The translations under genes were made by a program, and so were the position numbers. Under the pieces are notes generated by a model. That model had not been told where the DNA came from. It searched no databases and saw nothing but the letters and a program-made list of their open reading frames with translations. Positions 34,740 through 43,403 of a stretch of DNA of 64,000 nt are shown here, piece by piece (the stretch's first letter is position 1; every line of letters starts with the position of its first letter). The DNA is from Bradyrhizobium paxllaeri (lineage in GTDB: Bacteria; Pseudomonadota; Alphaproteobacteria; Rhizobiales; Xanthobacteraceae): the NCBI RefSeq assembly GCF_001693515.2, contig NZ_CP042968.1:6696001-6760000 (forward strand). Reading direction: 5' to 3'.

Positions 34740-35558
34740 ATGCGCGTACGCGCCAGCAACCTGATGATCGGCACCCTGACCCTGGCCCTGATCGGCGGGT
34801 CGCTTGGCGCATGGCTCGGCTATCAGAAGCTCGCCGGCGCCAAGCAGAAGGTGCCATTCCGCGTCGTCTTTGAAGGGTCGGCTTCCGGCCTGCGCAACGG
34901 CGGCAGCGTGAATTTCGCCGGCATCCGGGTCGGCGAAGTGGTGTCGCTGAAGCTCGACCATCCGCGCCGCGTGGTCGCGCTCGCCATGATCGACGGCAAC
35001 ACGCCGGTGAAGAGCGACACGCAGGTCGGCCTCGAATTCCAGGGCCTCACCGGAATCGCGGCAATCTCGTTCACCGGCGGCTCCGACGAGGCCGCGCCGC
35101 CCCCCAAGGGCGCGGACGGCATTCCCGAACTGACCGCCGATCGCGAAGGCACGCTCAATACCCAGGAAAAGATCCGCGTCGCGCTGCGCAACGTCGACCG
35201 TGTGATCGCCGACAACGAGGTGTCGATAAAGGATACCTTACGGAATTTCGAGACGTTCACTGCCTCGCTGTCAGGCGATGGCGCGAAGATCACGTCCATC
35301 ATCGCGACCGCCGAATCCGGCGTCAACGCGGTCGACGGCGCACTGACAAAAACCAAGGATTTCCTCGGCGGCCTCGCCAGCGACAAGTATGGCGGCGAAT
35401 TGCTGCCGACCGTGATCTCGATGCGCGAATTGATCGAAAGTTTTGACAAGAAGTCCATGACGCTGATCACCGACACGCGAAAAATGCTCGGCGAGGTCAG
35501 CCAGTCCATCAACAACAGCAAGTTCGGCAGCAGGCCCCCCGCCTCGCCCGCGAGATGA
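34740..35558 (+). CDS. MlaD/MCE-family protein
   Basis: This 272-residue protein has an N-terminal membrane anchor (LMIGTLTLALIGGSLGAWLG, ~7-26) and an MCE domain (~38-115: VVFEGSASGLRNGGSVNFAG, IRVGEVVSLKLDHP, VGLEFQGLTGIAAISFTGGS). A helical periplasmic tail follows. In the Mla system this family binds phospholipid between the membranes. No MlaE, MlaF or MlaB gene is next to it, so the permease must be elsewhere or the protein works alone. The gene downstream is an unrelated FMN dehydrogenase. Confidence 0.85.
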   Translation: MRVRASNLMIGTLTLALIGGSLGAWLGYQKLAGAKQKVPFRVVFEGSASGLRNGGSVNFAGIRVGEVVSLKLDHPRRVVALAMIDGNTPVKSDTQVGLEFQGLTGIAAISFTGGSDEAAPPPKGADGIPELTADREGTLNTQEKIRVALRNVDRVIADNEVSIKDTLRNFETFTASLSGDGAKITSIIATAESGVNAVDGALTKTKDFLGGLASDKYGGELLPTVISMRELIESFDKKSMTLITDTRKMLGEVSQSINNSKFGSRPPASPAR

Positions 35559-35592
35559 TAAAACAAGAACGAAAAACAACGGAACGTCCGAC

Positions 35593-36810
35593 GTGCTCGA
35601 CAAATCCACAGCTATGACCACCCCGCCCGCAACCGTGACCCGCGCCGAGAGCACGGTGCCGCGCGCTTTGCAGAAATATCTCGCGCTCGACGATTTCGAG
35701 CGGACCGCGCAGCGGCGGATTCCGAAATTCCTTTACGGCTATATTTCCGGTGGCGCCGAGACCGACGCCGCGATGCGCGACAACCGGAAAGCCTTCGACG
35801 AATACGGCTTTGTGCCGCGCGTGCTCAACGACGTCTCGGGACGCGACCAAACCACCACGCTGTTCGGCAAGACCTATGCCTCGCCGTTCGGCATTCCGCC
35901 GATGGGCTCTTCGGCGCTAGCAGCCTATCGCGGCGACATCGTGCTGACACAGGCGGCCAAGTCTGAGAACGTGCCGATGATCCTGAGCGCCTCGTCGCTG
36001 ATCACGCTGGAGGATGTGCGCGCCGCCAACCAGGCGGCGTGGTACCAGGCCTATCTTGCAGGGCTCCCCGAGCGGATCGAGCCGCTGGTCGATCGCGTGG
36101 CGGCGGCCGGCTACGACACCTTCGTCGTCACCGCCGACGTGCCGGTGCCGCCGAACCGCGAGAACAACATCCGCAACGGCTTTCAGGTGCCGCTCGCGAT
36201 CACGCCGCGCGTGTTCTGGGACACGGTTACGCATCCGCACTGGCTGTTCGGCACCTGGGCGCGCACGCTGATGAATCACGGCATGCCGCATTTCGAGAAC
36301 ATGGACGCGCAGCGCGGCCCGCCGGTGCTGGCCAAGAACCTGATGCGCAATATCGGCGCCCGCGACCAGCTTGCCTGGAAGCATGTCGAGCTGATCCGCA
36401 AGCGATGGAAGGGCAAGCTCGTAGTCAAGGGCCTGGTCTCGCCGGCCGATGCGAAGATCGCGCGCGAGAGCGGCGTCGACGGCCTGATGCTGTCCAATCA
36501 TGGCGGCCGCCAGCTCGACTACACGATGTCCGGCCTGCGCACACTGCCGGAGATCGCCACTGAGGCGAAGGGCATGACGATCATGGTCGACGGCGGCATC
36601 CGCCGCGGCACCGACGTGATCAAGGCGCTCGCGCTCGGCGCGCATTTCGTCTGGATCGGCCGTCCCTTTCTCTATGCCGCGATCGCCGGCGGCGAAGCCG
36701 GCGTGCAGCGCGCGATCGCGCTACTGAAAGCCGAGATCGACCGCGACCTCGCGCTGCTTGGCATCCGCAAGCTCAGCGAGATCACGCCGGATCTGGTGCG
36801 GAAGTTTTAG
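35593..36810 (+). CDS. FMN-dependent alpha-hydroxyacid (L-lactate type) dehydrogenase
   Basis: This 405-residue TIM-barrel enzyme oxidises a 2-hydroxy acid using FMN. It shows FLYGYISGGAETDAAMRDNR, FGKTYASPFGIPPMGSSALA, PMILSASSLITLEDV, the GLVSPADAKIARESGVDGLM block, the active-site loop LSNHGGRQLDYTMS, the GIRRGTDVIKALALGA segment, and the final barrel strand. The family includes lldD; whether L-lactate is the substrate cannot be told. The start may be GTG 35593 or ATG 35614; neither has a clear ribosome site, and the GTG is used. Confidence 0.88.
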   Translation: MLDKSTAMTTPPATVTRAESTVPRALQKYLALDDFERTAQRRIPKFLYGYISGGAETDAAMRDNRKAFDEYGFVPRVLNDVSGRDQTTTLFGKTYASPFGIPPMGSSALAAYRGDIVLTQAAKSENVPMILSASSLITLEDVRAANQAAWYQAYLAGLPERIEPLVDRVAAAGYDTFVVTADVPVPPNRENNIRNGFQVPLAITPRVFWDTVTHPHWLFGTWARTLMNHGMPHFENMDAQRGPPVLAKNLMRNIGARDQLAWKHVELIRKRWKGKLVVKGLVSPADAKIARESGVDGLMLSNHGGRQLDYTMSGLRTLPEIATEAKGMTIMVDGGIRRGTDVIKALALGAHFVWIGRPFLYAAIAGGEAGVQRAIALLKAEIDRDLALLGIRKLSEITPDLVRKF

Positions 36811-36814
36811 GGCC

Positions 36815-37618
36815 CTAACGCAAACCGAATGTTTGCAGGAACGACGGTCCCTGCGAGGGCGGTGCCTGGAACGCCGGCGCCTGGGCATTTTGCACGACCT
36901 GACCCTGTAGCTGTGCTCGGGCGTCTTGTACGGGGGGGTCCTGTACCCGTGCACTTCGCTCTCGCCGAAGCTTTTTTCGGGAATTGTGCACGGCCCGTAT
37001 CTCTGCTCGCGCATTATGGACGGCGCGGGCGTTTCGGCGCCTTTGCACAGGCCGGGAAGCTGTCCGGGGACTATCCGTAACCTGTGCCAGGGAGTTTTGC
37101 ACAGCCTGTGTCGGGGCAAGTTCGGCCTGTGCCTGCGCATCCCTCTCGTCCGCCCAAGCCTGGAATTGCCTAAACAGGGCTTCAGATACCGGCTCACTAT
37201 TTTCTGCCCGACTCTGACCGGTTTCTGCCTGACTCTGACCGGCGGGTTCAGAGGCGACAGCCATTTCGTCGCGGGTTGGCGCGTCCGGTGCGGTCGGCGG
37301 CAAAGCTTGAGTGTCGGCGGTCGATTGAATTGTTGGCGTCGACTGATCGGTGTCAGGCTTGAGCGCCGGCTTGTCGATCAGCGAAGCCGTAACGCCTGCA
37401 AAAGAAGCCGTGACGTCTTCAAAGAGCGTCACTGGATTTCCCACCGATAGAACTGCGATACCGATAGCTGTCGCCGCTGCAACCCAGATACTCGCCTTGA
37501 GGACCAGCGACGAGACAGCAGCGGTGTCCCAGGCTTTCACGATACGCTGCGCCTCAAGTTCATCGGCGAGAAAGACAGGCAAAGGCTGACCCGGACTAAA
37601 ACCGTCTTTCGTCGGCAT
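36815..37618 (-). CDS. Membrane-anchored protein with degenerate C-terminal repeats
   Basis: This 267-residue product starts MPTKDGFSPGQPLPVFLADE, has a membrane helix at ~35-60 (ASIWVAAATAIGIAVLSVGN), and a long Ala/Gln/Arg-rich tail with short imperfect repeats (ARAVHNARAEIRAVHNSR; VQDPPVQDARAQLQGQVVQN; GQSQAETGQSRAE). It is on the opposite strand to the hydroxyacid dehydrogenase and ends 4 bases from its stop. I start at ATG 37618 because upstream residues look uncoding. Function unknown. Confidence 0.65.
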   Translation of the reverse strand: MPTKDGFSPGQPLPVFLADELEAQRIVKAWDTAAVSSLVLKASIWVAAATAIGIAVLSVGNPVTLFEDVTASFAGVTASLIDKPALKPDTDQSTPTIQSTADTQALPPTAPDAPTRDEMAVASEPAGQSQAETGQSRAENSEPVSEALFRQFQAWADERDAQAQAELAPTQAVQNSLAQVTDSPRTASRPVQRRRNARAVHNARAEIRAVHNSRKKLRRERSARVQDPPVQDARAQLQGQVVQNAQAPAFQAPPSQGPSFLQTFGLR

Positions 37619-37837
37619 TGGCTGATGCCCCCCTCTTGATGTCCTGGTTAGCAAGTACCCTCTGTCGAAGTCCAAAACGCGGAGGAATCTTGACTTCACT
37701 CGGGCCGGGGAACCCGCATTGTCGGTGGAACTCAAAACGATTTGCTGTCGGTGCTTGGTTTCGGGAACCGGCAAATGGATGAAGGTCATGAACGACGCCG
37801 ACATTCCGCGCATTTGAAGGGTTTGCAAAGTCCTGCC

Positions 37838-37959
37838 GTGTCATCGCGAGGAGCAAAGCGACGAAGCTATCCATCTATCCGTCATGCCGCACGATGGATT
37901 GCTTCGCGGAGCCTGTCATCGGGCGCGCATTCGCGCGACCCGTTGGCTCGCGATGACGG
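37838..37959. repeat. Palindromic intergenic repeat, copy D
   Basis: Ends CGTGTCATCGCGAGG and GCTCGCGATGACGG with inner GCTATCCATC and GATGGATTGC arms mark this as a longer, partly rearranged member of the family. A second small inverted segment (CGCGCATTCGCGCG) sits within it. Confidence 0.7.
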
Positions 37960-37965
37960 ATACTC

Positions 37966-38367
37966 CTAGCCAATCCAGAACTTGCTGTACGCCTCCTTGG
38001 TCGCGATGATCACGTGCTCGGCGCAGCCGTTGGTCCGATGCGGGTCGCAGCGTGTCTCGTAGTCCGCCGACGTCATCATGTCGATGAAGGCGGCAACGGT
38101 CGGATAGTACACCAGCGCCAGATAATCCCATTGGTTGCCAGCCTCCGCCCCTAGCGCGACCGCCTTGGCGTCTCCGGTCCAGAGCAGCGTGCCGCCGCGC
38201 GCCTTGATCATGGGAACGGTGAGCGCGCTGTACCGCAAGTAAGCGTCCCAGCCCGAACCGTCGCCGTCAAGCGAGCGTTCGCGGAAGCGCATCAGGTTCA
38301 CCATCACGACCGGCGCGTTCTGATCGAACTCCCGCAGGCTCTTCACGTTCAACAAATCCACACTCAT
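37966..38367 (-). CDS. DUF1330-like protein
   Basis: This 133-residue protein reads MSVDLLNVKSLREFDQNAPV, then VVMVNLMRFRERSLDGDGSG, then ALTVPMIKARGGTLLWTGDA and LVYYPTVAAFIDMMTSADYE, matching a small ferredoxin-like (DUF1330 type) fold. Function of the family is largely unknown. I start at ATG 38367 behind CGAGG; a GTG three codons upstream is the alternative. Confidence 0.7.
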   Translation of the reverse strand: MSVDLLNVKSLREFDQNAPVVMVNLMRFRERSLDGDGSGWDAYLRYSALTVPMIKARGGTLLWTGDAKAVALGAEAGNQWDYLALVYYPTVAAFIDMMTSADYETRCDPHRTNGCAEHVIIATKEAYSKFWIG

Positions 38368-38468
38368 CGACGGCACCTCGCGGCATCAGGCAGTTCAGGA
38401 CATTGTAGCATTGCATGCGCGGGACTTGTCGCGTGGCAGAAAATCCGGCCCTATCCCGGCTTGCGACC

Positions 38469-39407
38469 ATGACCAAGCCCGCACCAGCGCCGCCGTCCTT
38501 TCGTCCCGTCCGGTGGCTGACCAACCAGCCTTATCTGCTGCTGACCCTGACCTCGCTGTTCTGGGCCGGCAACATCGTGCTCGCGCGCCATGTCGCCGGC
38601 CACGTGCCGCCACTGACGCTGTCGTGCGTCCGCTGGATCGGCACGTTTCTGATCCTGCTGCCGTTTGCCTGGCCGCATTTGAAGCAGGACTGGCCGGTGC
38701 TGCGGGCGCATCTGCCGATGATGCTGTTTCTGTCGCTGGTCGGATTCGCCTACAACAATGCGATCTCCTACTGGGCCCTGCAATATACCGAGGCGCTGAA
38801 CGCGCTGCTGATCCAATCGGCCGGGCCGCTGTTCGTCGCGCTGTGGTCGCTGGCGCTGTTCGGCGTCCGCCTGACGGGAGCACAGCTTGCCGGCATCACC
38901 ATCTCGCTCGCGGGCGTGCTGACCATCATCCTGCGCGGCGATTTCGGCGCGCTCGCCAATATCAGCTTCAACCGCGGCGACCTGATGTTTGCGAGCTCGC
39001 TGGTATCGTTCGGGCTGTATTCGGCACTGATCCCGCGCCGGCCGGTGACGCATGCGCTGTCGCTGATCTCGTTCACCACCTGCTGCGGCGCGCTGATGCT
39101 GGTGCCGTTCTCGATCTGGGAATTTTCCACCGGAGCGAAGCTCAAGTTCGACATGATCTCGATGGCGACGCTGGGCTACGCCGTGATCTTTCCCTCGACG
39201 CTGGCCTACCTGTTCTTCAACCGCGGGCTGGCGCTGATCGGCCCCAACCGCGCCGCACCGTTCTTCCACCTGGTGCCGGTGTTCGGCTCGGCAATGGCGA
39301 TCCTCCTCCTCGGCGAGCAGTTGCGGTTATTCCACCTGGTGGGCTATGCGCTGGTGCTGGCCGGCGTCGTGATCGCCTCACGGCGCGCTTCGGCGAAGAA
39401 AGCCTAG
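38469..39407 (+). CDS. EamA-family (DMT) transporter, copy 2
   Basis: This 312-residue protein parallels copy 1 at 32963: NQPYLLLTLTSLFWAGNIVL, NISFNRGDLMFASSLVSFGL, FNRGLALIGPNRAAPFFHL, VPVFGSAMAILLLGEQLRLF. It has about ten hydrophobic segments and both EamA halves. The frame opens earlier, but ATG 38469 gives the family N-terminus. The substrate is unknown. Confidence 0.9.
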   Translation: MTKPAPAPPSFRPVRWLTNQPYLLLTLTSLFWAGNIVLARHVAGHVPPLTLSCVRWIGTFLILLPFAWPHLKQDWPVLRAHLPMMLFLSLVGFAYNNAISYWALQYTEALNALLIQSAGPLFVALWSLALFGVRLTGAQLAGITISLAGVLTIILRGDFGALANISFNRGDLMFASSLVSFGLYSALIPRRPVTHALSLISFTTCCGALMLVPFSIWEFSTGAKLKFDMISMATLGYAVIFPSTLAYLFFNRGLALIGPNRAAPFFHLVPVFGSAMAILLLGEQLRLFHLVGYALVLAGVVIASRRASAKKA

Positions 39408-39506
39408 CAGCCCCTGCGGCCTGGCGTCTTACCGGCTTCCACTTTGCCACACGGCAGGCTAGCTTGCCGGCCAATTCAACATAAGAACAAATGAGGAAAC
39501 GACTTT

Positions 39507-40484
39507 ATGTTTGCGTTATTGAAACGGTACCGGCACGTCGCCGCAGTGGCTCCCCTGATGCTGGCGATGATCGCCACGGCTGCCGCGCAGGCGCCCTATC
39601 CGAACCGCAACATCACGCTGGTGCTGCCGTTCGCCGCCGGCAGCGGCACCGACACTACGACGCGCATCATCTCGAAGGAGCTGGGCACCGCGCTCGGCAC
39701 CGGCATGGTGATCGAGAACAAGGCGGGCGCCAACGGTTCGATCGCGGCGAGCTTTGTCGCGCGCTCGACGCCGGACGGCTACACGCTGTTCGTCACCACC
39801 AACACCTCGCATTCGGCCAATCCATATCTGCTGAAGAACATGACCTACGATCCGGTCAAGGATTTCACGCCGATCGCGCGCACCGGCGACCTGCCCTTCA
39901 TGCTGGTGATCCACCCGGACATTCCCGCGAACTCCGTCGCCGAACTGATCGCGCTCGCCAAGAAGGAGCCGGGCAAATACACCTATGCCAGCGGCAGCTC
40001 GGCGGCGATCGTCGCGGGAGCGACCTTTGCCCGCCTCGCCGGCATCGACTTGTTGCACGTTCCCTACAAGAGCTCGCCGCCCGCGCTGACCGACCTGATC
40101 GCCGGCCGCGTCTCCATGATGTTCATCGACGTGCCGACCGGCCTGCCCCACGTCAACGCCAAGGCGCTGAAGTCGCTCGCCGTCACCACCAAGAAGCGCT
40201 CAGCACTGCTGCCCGATCTTCCGACCATGGACGATACGGTGAAGGGTTTCGACATCACCTCGTGGCAGGGCTATTTCGGACCGGCCAATATGCCGAAGGA
40301 TATTGTCACGAAGCTGAACGCGGAGATCCGCAAGGTCGTCGAACGGCCCGACATCAAGGGCCAGCTTGCCGAACGCGGCATGGAGGCATTCTCCGGCACG
40401 CCGGAAGAATTTGACGCCTTCGTGAAGGAGCAGCTCAAGGTGTGGGAGAAGCTGATCACCGAAGCCGGGATCGAGAAGCAGTAA
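39507..40484 (+). CDS. TctC/Bug-family periplasmic solute-binding protein
   Basis: This 325-residue protein has a signal peptide of ~30 residues (APLMLAMIATAAAQA), then YPNRNITLVLPFAAGSGTDT, the hallmark of tripartite tricarboxylate transporter receptors, followed by IENKAGANGSIAASFVARST, PDGYTLFVTTNTSHSANPYL, DLLHVPYKSSPPALTDLIAG and the WQGYFGPANMPKDIV segment. No TctA or TctB gene is near, as is common for this expanded family. ATGAGGAAACGACTTT gives its ribosome site region. Confidence 0.92.
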   Translation: MFALLKRYRHVAAVAPLMLAMIATAAAQAPYPNRNITLVLPFAAGSGTDTTTRIISKELGTALGTGMVIENKAGANGSIAASFVARSTPDGYTLFVTTNTSHSANPYLLKNMTYDPVKDFTPIARTGDLPFMLVIHPDIPANSVAELIALAKKEPGKYTYASGSSAAIVAGATFARLAGIDLLHVPYKSSPPALTDLIAGRVSMMFIDVPTGLPHVNAKALKSLAVTTKKRSALLPDLPTMDDTVKGFDITSWQGYFGPANMPKDIVTKLNAEIRKVVERPDIKGQLAERGMEAFSGTPEEFDAFVKEQLKVWEKLITEAGIEKQ

Positions 40485-40604
40485 AGGGAGCGGGCCCCGG
40501 CCAACGGCCCCCCATCGTCCGCCTTGTGCGCAATTGCGCGCTGGGGCGGGACGATGGGATGCGCCGCATCTGTTGGGGTAGATCGTTGATCGCTTGGCTT
40601 ACCG

Positions 40605-40793
40605 TTAGCCGGAAGTCACCTTCGTTGATTTCGTGAATCCGGAATCGATTGCTGGCTTCTTCTGCGCTCTCCGCTTTTTGGTTGCGGTCTCGAGTGACCG
40701 CAGCGGCTGCAGCTTCATGTTGAGGACGCTCTTCATCAAACTCTCGAGACGGTCCTGATATTCGCGCTCGCTAATACGATCTTTGTACTTCAT
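40605..40793 (-). CDS. Small basic protein, uncertain
   Basis: This 62-residue frame, MKYKDRISEREYQDRLESLM onward, is lysine- and arginine-rich and helical in its first half. A GAGGCG lies just before the ATG. No family is recognised and it could be spurious. It borders the probable gene remnant at 40823-41085. Confidence 0.35.
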   Translation of the reverse strand: MKYKDRISEREYQDRLESLMKSVLNMKLQPLRSLETATKKRRAQKKPAIDSGFTKSTKVTSG

Positions 40794-41453
40794 CGCCTCA
40801 TTCCCATTCCGTTACGCAACGCACTTCGCGACGATCATCCGAACCGAGAGACGCTGCACGGTCCCGTTGGGGCTGGCGAAAAACACGGAGCCGTGCGGGT
40901 CATCGTACTCACGGGTTAGGGGATCGGTGCGCAGGCGATCAGCCGGCGCTGCTTGTCAAAATTAGCGTCCGGTTCAAACGCGCAGCGCAAGGTCAGATGC
41001 ACGATTTGCGACAGCGGCGCTGCCTGATTATCACGACGGCGCTGCTCTACCTGAAGTTCGCCGATGCGAGCGAACCTTCTTTGGTCGCATTGTCAATCGG
41101 AATGCAAAACTGCCACAAAAAAATAAAATCCCTCACGAAGTCAGATTGTTGGATTGTGATTTGATGTGGAAGGGCCTTGTGTTGCCTGATTACACCTGTG
41201 AACAGCCGGGAGAAGCGCGAACATCTTCGTACTCTCGTGCGGCTCATGTGCCCGCAAGCGGTCGTAATCGCTTTCCACGAATTTCCGCGCGTCAACTGCC
41301 GCGAGTTCAGCGGGCGTCGCTAGGCGGGCAAAGCGACTCGTCCGCCGTAGCTCAACGAGCGAAGGCGGAAGCGTGCCCGCATTCGCGCCATGACTCGTTG
41401 ATGGATGGTGGGCACGGCGCGAGTGCGCCTTTGCCCACCGTACAATTCTGCCT
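40794..41453. other. Gap with a coding remnant and repeats
   Basis: Reading on the minus strand, about 41085 down to 40823 gives coding-like stretches broken over two frames, such as ELQVEQRRRDNQAAPLSQIV and YDDPHGSVFFASPNG, with no start and an early stop. I take these as a decayed gene or chance. Palindromic repeats follow at 41324-41380 and 41407-41438. Confidence 0.35.
41324..41438. repeat. Pair of GC-rich palindromes (GGTGGGCA type)
   Basis: The first (41324-41380) has outer arms GCGGGCA and TGCCCGC and inner arms TCCGCC and GGCGGA. The second (41407-41438) has arms GGTGGGCA and TGCCCACC with GGCGC-GAGT-GCGCC inside. Similar units are scattered in Bradyrhizobium genomes by prior knowledge. 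They lie just downstream of the chemoreceptor gene and may end its transcript. Confidence 0.6.
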
Positions 41454-43139
41454 TTATGCCGCCCGCACCTTGCCGAGGAACTCGTCGACCGCGCTGCGCA
41501 GCATGCCGGACTGGGCGTCGAGCTCGCGGGCGCTCGCCAGCACTTCGGACGCCGCCTTGCCGGTTGCGGCGGCGGCGGTTGTGACGCCGCCGATATGGGC
41601 CGAGATCTCGTTCGATCCGGCCGCCACCGACTGAATGTTGCGGGCGATTTCACGCGTAGCGCCGCCCTGCTGCTCCACCGCGGTCGAGATCGAGACCGTG
41701 ATCTCGCTCATCTGCGCGATGGTCTCCGAGATGCCGCCGATCGAGGCCACCGCTTCGCTGGTGGACGCCTGCATCGCCGCAACCTGGGAGGAGATTTCTT
41801 CCGTCGCCTTCGCGGTCTGGTTCGCCAGCGCCTTCACTTCCGATGCGACCACCGCAAAGCCGCGGCCGGAATCGCCGGCGCGCGCCGCTTCGATGGTGGC
41901 ATTCAGCGCGAGCAGGTTGGTTTGCGCCGCGATCGAGTGGATCAGCTTGACCACCTCGCCGATCTTCTCGGCGCCGGTCGAGAGCGCGCCGACGGTAGCG
42001 TTGGTGCGCTGGGCATCGTTGACCGCCTTGGTGGCGATCTCGCTGGAGCGCGCCACCTGACGCGAAATTTCCGTGACCGAGCTGGAGAGCTCTTCCGCAG
42101 CGGATGCAACCGTGCCGACATTGTCGGATGAACGTTGCGAGGCGGCGTCGACGGTCGCGGCCCGCGCACTGGCGTCACTGGCGGTCGCCGTCATCGACTG
42201 CGCGGTAGACTGCATGCCTGCCGCGGCCGTCGAAACCGAGCGGACGATGCCGGTGACGCTGCGCTCGAAATCGCTGGCGATATTCGCCATTGCCGCGCGA
42301 CGCTCGGCTTCGGCGCGCGCCTGCACCTCGGCTTCCTTCTGTTCGAGCCCGCGGATGCGCACCGCGTTGTCCTTGAAGATCTGCACGGTCGCGGCCATCG
42401 CGCCGATCTCGTCGCCGCGGCCGATGCCGGGAATTTCGCCGTCGAGCCGACCCTCGGCGAGATCCTGCATGCGGGCACCGAGCTGGGCCAGCGGCTTCGA
42501 AATGCTGCGGCCGATCATCCAGGCGATGCTGCCCGCCACCAGCGCGATGCCGAGAATGGCAAGCCCGAGTACGAGCGCGATCGGCTTCATCTTGCTGTCG
42601 AGGTCGTCGAGATAGGCGCCGGTGCCGACGAACATGTTCCAGCCGGGGATCGGAACCACGTAGGAGAATTTGCGGATCAGCGCTTCCTCTCCGGGTTTGC
42701 GGAATTCGTAGCGCAGCATGAATTCGCCCTTCGCCGCGACGCCGTCGCGCAGTTCGCGCACCAGCTTGCGGCCACCGGTGTCGATATCCATGCGGTTCTG
42801 GCCGATCTGGCTGGGAACCGGTGCCAGCACGGCGACGCCATCCATCGTGTAGGCGAACACGTAGCCATTGCCATTGTCGAAGGTCAGCGTATTGCCACGC
42901 CTGCTGAACTCGGCGATCGCCGCCTCCTTGGTCATCTGGCCCGCGGCAACCTGCTTCTGCAGGCCAAGCGCCATGTTGCGCGCCATGTCGACGATCGCTT
43001 TTGTCTGCTCGACCCGCGCATTGAGCATCTCACGCTGCATCAGATAGCCTGCGAGCACGCCCGCGGCGGAGAGACCGAGCAGGGTCACGCCCACGAGAAT
43101 ACCGAGCTTGGGGGTGATCTTGAGATTGGTCAGCTTCAC
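41454..43139 (-). CDS. Methyl-accepting chemotaxis protein
   Basis: This 561-residue chemoreceptor starts at GTG 43139 with GGAGAT just upstream, giving [20 protein letters not shown]. It has a membrane helix at ~12-32, a periplasmic single-Cache domain (~35-185) with [20 protein letters not shown], a second helix (~190-212), a HAMP domain ([20 protein letters not shown]), and a signalling domain with the hairpin tip [20 protein letters not shown] and [20 protein letters not shown]. The ligand is unknown. It faces the hydroxyacid dehydrogenase gene across a 264-base divergent promoter region. Confidence 0.93.
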   Translation of the reverse strand: MKLTNLKITPKLGILVGVTLLGLSAAGVLAGYLMQREMLNARVEQTKAIVDMARNMALGLQKQVAAGQMTKEAAIAEFSRRGNTLTFDNGNGYVFAYTMDGVAVLAPVPSQIGQNRMDIDTGGRKLVRELRDGVAAKGEFMLRYEFRKPGEEALIRKFSYVVPIPGWNMFVGTGAYLDDLDSKMKPIALVLGLAILGIALVAGSIAWMIGRSISKPLAQLGARMQDLAEGRLDGEIPGIGRGDEIGAMAATVQIFKDNAVRIRGLEQKEAEVQARAEAERRAAMANIASDFERSVTGIVRSVSTAAAGMQSTAQSMTATASDASARAATVDAASQRSSDNVGTVASAAEELSSSVTEISRQVARSSEIATKAVNDAQRTNATVGALSTGAEKIGEVVKLIHSIAAQTNLLALNATIEAARAGDSGRGFAVVASEVKALANQTAKATEEISSQVAAMQASTSEAVASIGGISETIAQMSEITVSISTAVEQQGGATREIARNIQSVAAGSNEISAHIGGVTTAAAATGKAASEVLASARELDAQSGMLRSAVDEFLGKVRAA

Positions 43140-43403
43140 GGGGATCTCCGGAAATAGGCGCACGGCACGCGATTGGTCGATTGATTTGGCGCACACTATC
43201 GTGAGACCCTTTAGCGCTTTGTTACGAAGGTCAGCGGAAATCCGGCGGTAGGCGGAGTTTCCAATGCAAGAGCAACCGACGATTGTAGCCTGAGCGGGTC
43301 AAGTCGCGTAAAAGGTGAAGTTGCGTCAGTTGCGTCAATGAAGAACGTGGCGGCGCCCGCCGCCTCAAACCAACACCGAAGAATAAAATCGGGAGAGCAG
43401 GAA

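Noticed and set aside
42135..43157. 340-residue plus-strand frame opposite the chemoreceptor
   Set aside because: It is an antisense shadow; the receptor's HAMP and signalling motifs are on the minus strand.
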